Shown one piece after another: positions 26,348-33,888 of a DNA stretch of 64,000 bases. Under the pieces are notes generated by a model. It was given only the letters and a program-made list of their open reading frames with translations. It had not been told where the DNA came from and ran no database searches. The stretch lies in the NCBI RefSeq assembly GCF_014195585.1, contig NZ_JACICA010000003.1, positions 186,001 to 250,000 on the forward strand, written 5' to 3'. The position numbers were made by a program, and so were the translations under genes. How positions within the stretch are numbered: position 1 is the first letter of the stretch; each line of letters opens with the position of its first letter. Source of the stretch: Alloprevotella rava (lineage in GTDB: Bacteria > Bacteroidota > Bacteroidia > Bacteroidales > Bacteroidaceae).

Positions 26348-29020
26348 ATGGAAGTAATTTTTCATTTAGACTATAAAACGTCCTACGGAGAGGAACTCTA
26401 CGTGAACGTTGTTGGCGATAGCCAGAAATATATTATGCACACGCCCGACGGTCTGCATTGGGTGGCACAGTTGAAGCTGAAAGGCGATGTTTCAGTGCTG
26501 AACTATTTTTATAGTGTTGAGACTTCCGATGGACTCCGTGCCGTGGAATGGACGGCCGAAACGCACCGACTCGAACTTTCGGCAACACACGCCAAATGCT
26601 ATCGAGTTTACGATCGTTGGATGGATATTCCCGAGGATTCCTATCTCTATAGTTCAGCTTTCACGGATTGTGTGAACCACCGCGAGAAGGCAGCTGTGGA
26701 ACGCAACAATTATGCCCGCACTGTGCGTCTCAAAGTGCGTGCGCCGCAGCTGCGTGCCGATGAGCGTTTGGCCCTATCGGGAGCTACGCCAATGTTGGGA
26801 AATTGGCAAGAAGATAAGGCGCTGCCCATGATTGAGCACAACTACAATGAGTGGATCATAGACCTCGATGCAGATAAGTGTGCGGACGGTAGACTCGAAT
26901 TTAAGTTTGTGGCGCAGGCGCTCAAAGATGATCGCGCCGAAGTTAGATTTTGGGAAACGGATATGAATCGCATCATCACGCTTCCTAAGATGGCGGATGG
27001 CGATGTGGTAGTCTATGAGTTGGACCAAGCTTTCTTCCCCATCTCCAACCGTCGTATGGCAGGAACGCTCATTCCCGTTTTCTCCCTGCGCTCTCAGAGC
27101 AGTTTCGGCGTGGGAGATTTCGGCGATTTGCGCAAGATGATAGATTTCGTAAGTGCCACGCGTCAACGCGTACTACAGGTGTTGCCCATCAACGACACTA
27201 CCATCTCGCACTGTTGGACCGATTCCTATCCTTATAGCTGTATCAGCATCTTTGCTCTCCACCCGCAGTATGTCGACCTCACCCAGTTACCCGCGCTCAA
27301 GGACAAGAAACGCGCCGCTCACTTTGAGGCGCTGCGCAAGGAGCTGAATGCGTTGCCCGAAATCGACTATGAGCGCGTCAATGCAGCCAAGACGGAATAT
27401 CTCCACGAACTCTTTGCTCAGGAAGGCGATAAGGTGATGAAGAGCCAAGCCTTTAAGGCGTTTTTCCAAGAAACGGAGCAGTGGCTCGTGCCTTATGGGC
27501 AGTACTGCTATCTCCGCGACAAGAATGGAACTGCCGACTTCTCTCAATGGCCCGATCATAGAGTGTGGGACGAGAAAGAAAGGAAATTTCTCTCCACTTC
27601 CAGTACAGCGGCCTGGAAGAACGTGGCGTTCTACTATTACGTACAGTTCTTGCTCAGCACGCAGATGGCAGCCGTCCACGATTATGCTCGCCAGAAGCGC
27701 GTCATCCTCAAAGGCGACATCCCCATAGGTGTGAATCGCCACGGCTGCGATGTGTGGATGGAACCCAACTATTTCAACCTCAACGGACAGGCAGGTGCTC
27801 CGCCCGACGATTTCTCTGTCAATGGACAGAACTGGGGTTTCCCTACCTACAATTGGGATGCTATGATAGCCGATGGCTGTCGCTGGTGGGTTCGCCGTTT
27901 CCAGAATATGCAGAAGTATTTTGATGCCTACCGCATTGATCATGTCCTCGGTTTCTTCCGTATTTGGGAAATACCCATCCATGCCGTTCACGGATTGCTC
28001 GGACAGTTCGCGCCCTCGCTCGGTATGACGCGGGAAGAAATAGAGTCCTACGGTCTCCATTTCCAAGAAGAATTTTTCACCAAACCATTCATCGCCGACT
28101 GGGTGCTCGACCGAATCTTCCATGAGCATACACAAGAAGTCAAGGACACTTATCTCAACCACCTCCACGACGATATTTGGGAAATGAAGCCCGAATATGA
28201 TACGCAGCGCAAGGTAGAAGCAGCTTTTGAAGGCCGCACGAGCGAGAAAGACATCCTGTTGCGCGACGGACTTTATGCTCTCATCAGCGACGTGCTCTTT
28301 GTGCGCGACCGCAACGATAGCAACAAATTCCACCCGCGTATTACTGTGCAGTTCGCCTTCATTTATGAAGCACTCTACGATTCCGATAAGGCTGCTTTCA
28401 ATCGCCTTTATAATGATTACTACTATCGTCGTAATAATCAGTTCTGGTATGGCGAGGCGATGAAGAAACTACCTCGACTGGTCAACGCCACAAGGATGCT
28501 CGTTTGTGCAGAGGACCTCGGTATGGTGCCCGCTTGTGTGGCGTGGGTCATGCAGGAGCTACGCATCCTGAGCCTTGAGATACAGTCGATGCCAAAGGAC
28601 CCCAACGTTCGTTTCGGCCTTCTATCAGCCAATCCTTACCGCTCCGTGAGCACCATCTCTACCCACGATATGCCCACCTTGCGCCAATGGTGGGACGAAG
28701 ATATGGAACGCTCACAGGCCTACTACAATACGATGCTCTACCGCGATAGTATTGCGCCCCATCCTATGCCCGGCTGGTTGGCCAACGATATTGTCTATCG
28801 TCATCTCAATTGCCCCTCCATGCTCTGTATTGTGAGTCTTCAGGATTGGCTGGCTGTTGATGAGGAACACCGTCATCCCAATGCCGATGCCGAACGTATC
28901 AATCTGCCCTCCAATCCTCGCCACTATTGGCGCTATCGTATGCACCTCAGCATTGAAGAACTTATGAAATCTTCCATGGTGCAAACGATTTCGGAAATGG
29001 TGGAAGGAACAGACCGATAA
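26348..29020 (+). CDS. malQ: 4-alpha-glucanotransferase (amylomaltase, GH77) with two N-terminal starch-binding domains
   Basis: 890 residues. Residues about 1-115 and 125-235 are two CBM20-like starch-binding domains. The GH77 barrel fills about 245-890 (opening GTLIPVFSLRSQSSFGVGDFGDL). Catalytic residues of the family are in place: nucleophile Asp531 (RIDHVLGF), acid/base Glu722 (CAEDLG) and Asp774 (THDMPTLRQWW). It transfers glucan segments between maltodextrins in the cytoplasm and releases glucose, allowing growth on maltose. No signal peptide. The CBM20-CBM20-GH77 form resembles plant DPE2 and is common in Bacteroidales. Probably co-transcribed with the upstream transporter. Confidence 0.95.
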   Translation: MEVIFHLDYKTSYGEELYVNVVGDSQKYIMHTPDGLHWVAQLKLKGDVSVLNYFYSVETSDGLRAVEWTAETHRLELSATHAKCYRVYDRWMDIPEDSYLYSSAFTDCVNHREKAAVERNNYARTVRLKVRAPQLRADERLALSGATPMLGNWQEDKALPMIEHNYNEWIIDLDADKCADGRLEFKFVAQALKDDRAEVRFWETDMNRIITLPKMADGDVVVYELDQAFFPISNRRMAGTLIPVFSLRSQSSFGVGDFGDLRKMIDFVSATRQRVLQVLPINDTTISHCWTDSYPYSCISIFALHPQYVDLTQLPALKDKKRAAHFEALRKELNALPEIDYERVNAAKTEYLHELFAQEGDKVMKSQAFKAFFQETEQWLVPYGQYCYLRDKNGTADFSQWPDHRVWDEKERKFLSTSSTAAWKNVAFYYYVQFLLSTQMAAVHDYARQKRVILKGDIPIGVNRHGCDVWMEPNYFNLNGQAGAPPDDFSVNGQNWGFPTYNWDAMIADGCRWWVRRFQNMQKYFDAYRIDHVLGFFRIWEIPIHAVHGLLGQFAPSLGMTREEIESYGLHFQEEFFTKPFIADWVLDRIFHEHTQEVKDTYLNHLHDDIWEMKPEYDTQRKVEAAFEGRTSEKDILLRDGLYALISDVLFVRDRNDSNKFHPRITVQFAFIYEALYDSDKAAFNRLYNDYYYRRNNQFWYGEAMKKLPRLVNATRMLVCAEDLGMVPACVAWVMQELRILSLEIQSMPKDPNVRFGLLSANPYRSVSTISTHDMPTLRQWWDEDMERSQAYYNTMLYRDSIAPHPMPGWLANDIVYRHLNCPSMLCIVSLQDWLAVDEEHRHPNADAERINLPSNPRHYWRYRMHLSIEELMKSSMVQTISEMVEGTDR

Positions 29021-29101
29021 TATCCCTGTTGGCAAAAGGAAGCAGGATTTCTTTCCATAAGGAGGGGCTGAAGAGTTCCTCCTTCTTTTTACACAACTAT
29101 T

Positions 29102-30028
29102 ATGACCAACAAACTAAAAGGTACCATATGCGGCGTGTTGGCTGCAATCTGTTATGGGACAAACCCTGTTGGCGCACTCGTTTTGTATGCCGACGGCTTC
29201 AATTCGTCCAGTGTACTGTTCTATCGCTTTGCCATCGCCACGCTTCTGCTGGGCGCGTTGCTTCTCGTGCAGCGAAAATCGTTTCGGATCACTCGGAAAG
29301 AGTTTTGCATCATCTCTGTGCTTGGCCTCCTCTTTGCTTTCTCGGCCCTTTCGCTCTATATGAGTTTTCTTTTCATGGCTGCCGGCATCGCCTCGACCTT
29401 GCTGTTTGTCTATCCCATTATGGTGGCCGTGCTCATGGCTCTTTTTTTCAAAGAAAAAGTAACGCTAACCACGGTTCTCTCCATTCTGTTGTCGCTCGTG
29501 GGCGTAGCTCTGCTCTATCGCGGCGATGGGCAGTCCACGCTTAGTTTGATGGGCATCATCCTCGTGCTGCTCTCCTCGCTCACTTACGCCCTCTACATCA
29601 TCGTTGTCAACCAGAGTTCGCTGCGTATGTCGTCCGTGAAGCTCACTTTCTATGTGTTGCTCGTCTGCACATTAGCCATCGTGGTTTGGTCGTTTGTCAG
29701 TCCTGAAAATCATCTGATGATGCTCCACACGCCTTGGCACTGGTTCATGGGTTTCTGGATGGCGATAGTGCCCACCGTACTCTCCCTTGTGTTCATGGTC
29801 ATTGCCGTTCACGACATAGGCTCTACGCCAACGGCCATCATGGGCGCACTCGAACCCGTCACTGCTGTCTTCATCGGCATCTTCCTCTTTGGCGAAGTTT
29901 TCTCCCTCCGCCTTGCCGTAGGCATACTGCTCATCCTCGTTGCCGTCCTTCTCATCATTCTTGGTAAGCACCTCCGCTTCCGCCTCATGCTCTTTCGCCT
30001 CCGCAAGTATTGGCGCTGGAGATATTGA
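29102..30028 (+). CDS. EamA/DMT-superfamily transporter
   Basis: 308 residues with ten predicted transmembrane helices in two EamA repeats (about 6-135 and 150-295). It belongs to the inner-membrane drug/metabolite transporter superfamily, whose members export or import small metabolites such as amino acids or nucleotide sugars. The substrate cannot be read from sequence. The second repeat contains GALEPVTAVFIGIFLFGE, a typical EamA phrase. It ends at a strong terminator, converging on an HxlR regulator gene. Confidence 0.88.
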   Translation: MTNKLKGTICGVLAAICYGTNPVGALVLYADGFNSSSVLFYRFAIATLLLGALLLVQRKSFRITRKEFCIISVLGLLFAFSALSLYMSFLFMAAGIASTLLFVYPIMVAVLMALFFKEKVTLTTVLSILLSLVGVALLYRGDGQSTLSLMGIILVLLSSLTYALYIIVVNQSSLRMSSVKLTFYVLLVCTLAIVVWSFVSPENHLMMLHTPWHWFMGFWMAIVPTVLSLVFMVIAVHDIGSTPTAIMGALEPVTAVFIGIFLFGEVFSLRLAVGILLILVAVLLIILGKHLRFRLMLFRLRKYWRWRY

Positions 30029-30047
30029 GGCCTGGAGCATTCGCGAA

Positions 30048-30096
30048 TACAAAGAAAGCAGTAAAACCATGCCTGGGATTTACTGCTTTCTTTGTA
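30048..30096. terminator. Bidirectional terminator between the EamA and HxlR genes
   Basis: A perfect 18-bp stem (TACAAAGAAAGCAGTAAA with its complement) around a 13-nt loop, between two converging genes. Both sides are A/T-rich. Confidence 0.88.
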
Positions 30097-30106
30097 AGAA
30101 CAACTT

Positions 30107-30475
30107 TTATTTTAATAGATAATTCTTTCGCGCTTCCATTATATCTTCCATATTTTCGCTTGCCCAAACCAATAAATTATCAATGAGCGGCAAGAGGCTC
30201 TTACCTTTGTCGGTGAGCGAATACTCCACGCGAGGCGGAATTTCTGGGAAAGCCTCTCTCAGGATAAGTGCATCGGCCTCCAGCATCTTTAGAGTTGCAG
30301 TCAGCATCTTTTGAGAAATATCGGGGATATTGCGCTGTAGTTCTTTAAATCTTTGTCTTTCGTTGGCCTCTAACGTGAACAGTACCAGCATAGACCATTT
30401 GTCGCCTACCCTTGACAAGACGTTGCGCACGGGGCAGTTGGGATAGAGTGCATCTCGCAATTCATTTCTGTTCAT
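30107..30475 (-). CDS. HxlR-family winged-helix transcription regulator
   Basis: 122 residues from MNRNELRDAL; the open frame extends 13 codons further into the putative operator, so the shorter start is preferred. Typical HxlR core: NCPVRNVLSRVGDKWSMLVLFTL, recognition helix region RFKELQRNIPDISQKMLTATLKML, wing ..VEYSLTDKGKSLLPLI. It has an N-terminal Cys before PVR, as in thiol-based quinone or hypochlorite sensors of this family (YodB/HypR group). The gene is divergent from the cupin gene. An inverted repeat covers its -7 element, suggesting autoregulation. Confidence 0.92.
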   Translation of the reverse strand: MNRNELRDALYPNCPVRNVLSRVGDKWSMLVLFTLEANERQRFKELQRNIPDISQKMLTATLKMLEADALILREAFPEIPPRVEYSLTDKGKSLLPLIDNLLVWASENMEDIMEARKNYLLK

Positions 30476-30502
30476 TGCTGAATGATTAGGTTTAATTATT
30501 GT

Positions 30503-30521
30503 ATTACTATACAAAAGTAAT
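30503..30521 (-). promoter_or_regulatory. Inverted repeat overlapping the HxlR -7 element (putative operator)
   Basis: ATTACT, 7 nt, AGTAAT. On the minus strand the -7 element TACTTTTG (30512-30519) lies inside it. HxlR regulators usually bind such dyads in their own promoter. A second dyad, GTTAC-10 nt-GTAAC, is at 30600-30619 on the cupin side. Confidence 0.5.
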
Positions 30522-30599
30522 TATTACACTTTGTTGCCTTGAGAAAATCATTGTTAAACTATTTTAAAAATGAAATACAGCAATAACTCTGTTTTCAAT

Positions 30600-30619
30600 G
30601 TTACTTACTTTTTGGTAAC
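30600..30619 (+). promoter_or_regulatory. Second inverted repeat in the divergent HxlR-cupin region
   Basis: GTTAC, 10 nt, GTAAC, upstream of the probable cupin promoter. The half-site TTAC/GTAA is shared with the dyad at 30503-30521. Confidence 0.4.
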
Positions 30620-30640
30620 CGACTGACCTCTTCGTGCCTT

Positions 30641-30672
30641 CTTGTACAACCTTTTGAAACATAATACCTTTG
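30641..30672 (+). promoter_or_regulatory. Probable promoter of the cupin gene
   Basis: TACCTTTG at 30665-30672 is a consensus -7 element. CTTG at 30641-30644 is a one-mismatch -33 at 20 nt. Confidence 0.55.
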
Positions 30673-30727
30673 CATCGTCAAAACAAACAAAGAACGAAAA
30701 CAAACAACTAATAAAAACAAAGACATT

Positions 30728-31180
30728 ATGAAACAAGTAGAAACAATCAAGGTAGGTGAGAACTTTACGGCAGTAAATGTTGGTAAACTCAGCAGTATCA
30801 AAGATTATGTCCTCCCATTGGGCGATATAGAGATTCCCGGAAAGGTCTTTGTGGGACAAGCTTTGCAAGCTACAGGTAGTGAGCTTTCTTTTCAAACCTT
30901 AGTGCCTGGTCAAGACAGTGGCTTCCTACACACCCACAAGACCCACGAAGAACTCTATTTCATTCTCAAAGGTGAGGGCGAGTACCAAGTGGACGGAGAA
31001 ATCTTCCCCGTGTCAGAAGGTAGTATTATTCGTGTAGCTCCTGCTGGCAAACGTGCCTTGAAGAATACAGGCAAAGATGAGATGCTCATGCTTTGCATCC
31101 AATATAAGGCCAATAGTTTTACTGAAAATGATTCGCCTGCTGGTGATGGCATTATTTTGAACGAAAAATTGGAATGGTAG
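30728..31180 (+). CDS. Single-domain cupin protein
   Basis: 150 residues, cytoplasmic. The cupin barrel lies at about 58-125 with metal-binding motif 1 FLHTHKTHEELYFILKGEGE (His-x-His, Glu) and motif 2 around PVSEGSIIRVAPAGKRALKN, where the usual His is replaced. It may therefore bind a metal incompletely or bind small molecules. The family covers many enzymes and sensors and the reaction cannot be named. Its stop overlaps the start of a second HxlR-type gene by 7 nt, and it faces the first HxlR gene across a shared promoter region; such cupins are often targets of HxlR control. Confidence 0.85.
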   Translation: MKQVETIKVGENFTAVNVGKLSSIKDYVLPLGDIEIPGKVFVGQALQATGSELSFQTLVPGQDSGFLHTHKTHEELYFILKGEGEYQVDGEIFPVSEGSIIRVAPAGKRALKNTGKDEMLMLCIQYKANSFTENDSPAGDGIILNEKLEW

Positions 31181-31485
31181 TAGACCCACAATTCCCAAAA
31201 TGTCCGATTCGCAATGTTCTTGCCAGAATTTGCGAACCGGACTTATTGTGGATTGTTCATATAGTTGGAAAAAAGGATTCGGCAACATTGGAAGAACTTC
31301 TTCAAGAAATGGAGGATCGAACACAGAAAGAAGTAGAAACAGCTCTTTGCGAACTAATGACCGACGGAATTATTGAACTATCTGCAAAGTCTTTTTCCCT
31401 TGCAGATAGAGGTCTGTCATTATTTCCCCTTGCCGAGGAATTGGCGTATTGGTGTGAACAAAATTTTTGTTCCAAGCAGTTTTAA
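31174..31485 (+). CDS. Divergent HxlR-like winged-helix protein
   Basis: 103 residues. It begins at the ATG inside the cupin stop region (ATGGTAG overlap), implying translational coupling. The start, QFPKCPIRNVLARICEPDLLWIVHIVG, parallels HxlR proteins including the Cys-Pro-x-Arg motif, and the middle matches the helix-turn-helix plus wing (FSLADRGLSLFPLAEEL). The usual GDKW motif is replaced by EPDL and the protein is shorter than the other regulator. It may be a partner or a diverged sensor; DNA binding is likely but not certain. Confidence 0.8.
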   Translation: MVVDPQFPKCPIRNVLARICEPDLLWIVHIVGKKDSATLEELLQEMEDRTQKEVETALCELMTDGIIELSAKSFSLADRGLSLFPLAEELAYWCEQNFCSKQF

Positions 31486-31511
31486 GCTATACTTCTGTGC
31501 CCTTTATTTTT

Positions 31512-31581
31512 CCTTATTGCGTTTGAAAATGCAATAAGGATGTCAGCTGACAGCCTTATTGTGTCAGCTGACGCAATAAGG
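31512..31581. repeat. 21-bp-phased box array, copy 4
   Basis: Boxes alternate in orientation: CCTTATTG at 31512, CAATAAGG at 31532, CCTTATTG at 31554, CAATAAGG at 31574. Anchors 31515, 31536, 31557 and 31578 are 21 bp apart. Each neighbouring pair forms a near-perfect 30-nt palindrome around GTCAGCTGAC, except the first spacer, which has decayed. Edges: TATTTTT on the left and ATATTTTT on the right. It lies between two converging genes. Confidence 0.94.
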
Positions 31582-31611
31582 ATATTTTTCCTTAATGCCT
31601 ATCTACAGAAT

Positions 31612-31700
31612 TCCCTCCATATCCCTTGTGAATGCGCATGCTCAGTGCTCTCCAAATAGGAGGCTACCGAGCGTTGCTACTCATAGGAGATATGGAGGGA
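31612..31700. repeat. Inverted repeat with arms TCCCTCCATATC (dispersed hairpin, copy 1)
   Basis: A 12-bp perfect inverted repeat (31612-31623 and 31689-31700) with a 65-nt loop; the right arm is followed by GCTTTG. A related element with arms AGCTCCCTCCAT lies at 62356-62448. It sits 28 nt beyond the stop of the GIN lipoprotein gene and could serve as a 3'-end structure for both converging genes. Confidence 0.75.
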
Positions 31701-31728
31701 GCTTTGAAAAATGCTTATTTTTCTGTTC

Positions 31729-32463
31729 TTATTTCACTTCCAATCCTTTCGTGTTGATTTTTCCCAAGGAGGAGTTCGTTTTTTTGAGTTTGTTGGTGTG
31801 TCCTTTCAAGGTGATAGAGCCTATACCGCTGCAGTTAGCCACTACGCTCTTACAATTGACAGTGGCGGTGATACTACCCACGCCACTGCTCTCCAGCTTG
31901 CAGTTGTTGCTCTTCACAGAGAATGTGCCAGAACCTACACCCGAGAAATCGAACGAAGCATTGCCCGAAACGGTGAAATTGCTATGGCTAAGACTGCCTA
32001 CGCCTTCGCAGTCCACTTCAAGGCTCGTGCAGCTAACATTGCCAAAGCTGGCAGAGCCCACGCCTTCGAGGCTAATATCTAACTCTTTGGTGTTGAGTGC
32101 TTGGCAGGTGAAATTGCCCACGCCTTCTTGTTCGAGACTTCTCAAACTGGGAGCTGTCACTTCAATGGTGCAACGGGAATTGTTGTTCTTCAAATTTCGC
32201 CGTGTAGTGATATAAAGTGTATTTTCTTTTACATACACTGTGTCGATACCAGGGCGGAAGGCCGTGGCTGTTACCTTATAGGTGTTGCCCTGCGTGAAGC
32301 GGACGTTGGCAACAGATTCCATCTTGATGTTTTGAAAGTCTCGCAGATTGAAGGTTCGGTCAACTGTTTTCTGTGGCTTTTTCTCGTTAGTGTTCAGCGT
32401 AATAGAACAACTGGTGAAAATCACCATGAAGGCGAACAGTGCAAGGGAAAGAAAACTTTTCAT
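31729..32463 (-). CDS. GIN-domain (DUF2807) lipoprotein
   Basis: 244 residues from MKSFLSLA; the upstream Met adds 15 residues before a clear lipoprotein signal (lipobox FTSC, Cys19). The mature part is a head GIN domain with repeating beta strands of about 20 residues marked by GVGS/GVGN (at least six times, for example EGVGNFTC, EGVGSASF, SGVGSITA), which would build a beta-solenoid. The family is common in Bacteroidota envelopes and its function is unknown. The gene stands downstream of tRNA-Arg but is separated from it by a terminator. Confidence 0.88.
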   Translation of the reverse strand: MKSFLSLALFAFMVIFTSCSITLNTNEKKPQKTVDRTFNLRDFQNIKMESVANVRFTQGNTYKVTATAFRPGIDTVYVKENTLYITTRRNLKNNNSRCTIEVTAPSLRSLEQEGVGNFTCQALNTKELDISLEGVGSASFGNVSCTSLEVDCEGVGSLSHSNFTVSGNASFDFSGVGSGTFSVKSNNCKLESSGVGSITATVNCKSVVANCSGIGSITLKGHTNKLKKTNSSLGKINTKGLEVK

Positions 32464-32489
32464 ATTAGTATCTTTTGGATAATAAAAAA

Positions 32490-32525
32490 GCAGGAGAGAA
32501 GGAAACATCTTTCCAACTCACCTGC
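32490..32525 (-). terminator. Terminator after tRNA-Arg
   Basis: Minus strand stem GCAGG-GAG with CTC-CCTGC around a long loop, followed by TTTTTTATT. It lies 15 nt after the tRNA. Confidence 0.8.
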
Positions 32526-32539
32526 CGGATAAAAAGAAG

Positions 32540-32613
32540 TGACTCCGATGGGACTCAAACCCATGACACATGGTACCGGAAACCATTGCTCTATTCAACT
32601 GAGCTACGGAGCC
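32540..32613 (-). tRNA. tRNA-Arg (anticodon CCG)
   Basis: 74 nt on the minus strand. The acceptor stem GGCTCCG pairs with CGGAGTC (one G-U). D arm GCTC..GAGC. Anticodon stem ATGGT/ACCAT closes the loop TTCCGGT with anticodon CCG. T arm ATGGG TTTGAGT CCCAT. Discriminator A. The CCA is not encoded. It reads CGG arginine codons. Confidence 0.95.
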
Positions 32614-32670
32614 ATAGTCCTATAAGACGATTGCAAAAGTAAGACTTTATTTGGAATTAGCAAAAAAATC

Positions 32671-32704
32671 ATCGGTTCTCGCCGCGCTGTGGGGGAGAAC
32701 CGAT
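32671..32704 (-). terminator. Terminator after asnA
   Basis: A 10-bp stem (ATCGGTTCTC with GAGAACCGAT). On the minus strand it is followed by GATTTTTTTG. Confidence 0.9.
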
Positions 32705-32710
32705 ATGATG

Positions 32711-33748
32711 TCAAATGAGCGGAATGCCTGCGGCGCTACATTGCTTGCGCATTTCGGCCGGCCAGATAGAGGCTTGAATCTCACCGATATGCGCTTTCTT
32801 CAGATACATCATGCAGAGGCGCGATTGCCCAATACCGCCACCAATGGAGAGAGGTAGTGTGCCGTCCATCAAGCGTTGGTGGAAGTAGAGCCCGAGGCGG
32901 TCTTCCTTTCCTGTGGCTTTGAGTTGGCGCAGTAGGGCCTCTTTGTCAACACGAATACCCATCGAACTGATTTCTACGGAGCGATCCAGCGTGTCGTACC
33001 ACAAAAGCAAGTCGCCATTAAGTCCTGCCGTTCCTTCCTCGTTGATGCTGGTCCAGTCATCATAGTCGGGGGCGCGCAGGTCGTGGGGCATCCCATCGCC
33101 CAACGGACCTCCAATGCCGATGATGAAGACGGCGCCGTATTCCTTACATATCTGATGCTCGCGCTCTTTGGGTGCCAGTTCAGGAAAGCGTTGGCGCAGC
33201 TCTTCCGCATGGATAAAATGCACCTTTTCAGGCAGACTCGGGCGGAGCTGTGGGAAGCGTTCGCAGATAAGAAACTCCGTGCGGAGCATAGCATAATAGA
33301 TGTTCTTAACAGTCTTCTTGAGGTAGCCGATAGTACGGTCCTCTCTGTTGATAGAGCGTTCCCAGTCCCATTGATCAACGTAGAGGGAATGGAGATTATC
33401 CAGCTCTTCATCGGCACGAATAGCATTCATGTCGGTATATATGCCATAGCCCACGGGCACTTGTTGGTCGGCCAACATCAGTCGCTTCCATTTTGCCAGC
33501 GAGTGGACCACTTCGGCGCGCGTGTCGCCCAAATCCTTGATAGGGAAAGAGACGGGACGCTCCACACCGCTCAAATCGTCGTTGATACCAAGGCCGCGCT
33601 GCACGAAGAGCGGGCCAGTGATGCGGCGCAGCTTTAGCCCCGTAGCCAGATTAGTTTGGAAAAATTCTTTTATCTCTTTGATGCCCTGCTCGGTGTCGTT
33701 GCGTCCGAGTAGGGCTTTATAGCCTTTAGGTAAGATTAGTTCGCTCAT
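32711..33748 (-). CDS. asnA: Aspartate-ammonia ligase (asparagine synthetase A)
   Basis: 345 residues, slightly longer than the E. coli enzyme. It makes asparagine from aspartate, ammonia and ATP through an aspartyl-adenylate, in the cytoplasm. The class II aminoacyl-tRNA-synthetase-like fold shows in FFQTNLATGLKLRRITGPL, GLGINDDLSGVERPV and the C-terminal GGGIGQSRLCMMYL (ATP-binding motif 3). It is monocistronic with its own terminator; a TATCTTTG -7 element is at 33774-33781. Confidence 0.96.
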   Translation of the reverse strand: MSELILPKGYKALLGRNDTEQGIKEIKEFFQTNLATGLKLRRITGPLFVQRGLGINDDLSGVERPVSFPIKDLGDTRAEVVHSLAKWKRLMLADQQVPVGYGIYTDMNAIRADEELDNLHSLYVDQWDWERSINREDRTIGYLKKTVKNIYYAMLRTEFLICERFPQLRPSLPEKVHFIHAEELRQRFPELAPKEREHQICKEYGAVFIIGIGGPLGDGMPHDLRAPDYDDWTSINEEGTAGLNGDLLLWYDTLDRSVEISSMGIRVDKEALLRQLKATGKEDRLGLYFHQRLMDGTLPLSIGGGIGQSRLCMMYLKKAHIGEIQASIWPAEMRKQCSAAGIPLI

Positions 33749-33773
33749 TTATGTGTTTTTGTGTTACTGATGC

Positions 33774-33781
33774 AAAGATAA
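33774..33781 (-). promoter_or_regulatory. Probable -7 element of asnA
   Basis: TATCTTTG on the minus strand, 26 nt upstream of the ATG. No clear -33 element. Confidence 0.5.
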
Positions 33782-33888
33782 TACGGCTTTTTGAAAGAGA
33801 AAAGAGAAATAAGGAAATGTTGTGTAAATGTTTTTGGCCTTTTGGGGTCTATTATTCATTGCAGAGGTTTTGTTTGTCGTAAGTTGCC

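Noticed and set aside
27287-28333. 348-codon open frame opposite the 4-alpha-glucanotransferase gene
   Set aside because: Shadow of a gene with all three GH77 catalytic residues in place.
30040-30110. tRNA-like or riboswitch reading of the long hairpin between the EamA and HxlR genes
   Set aside because: It is a single perfect 18-bp stem between converging genes, best explained as a bidirectional terminator.
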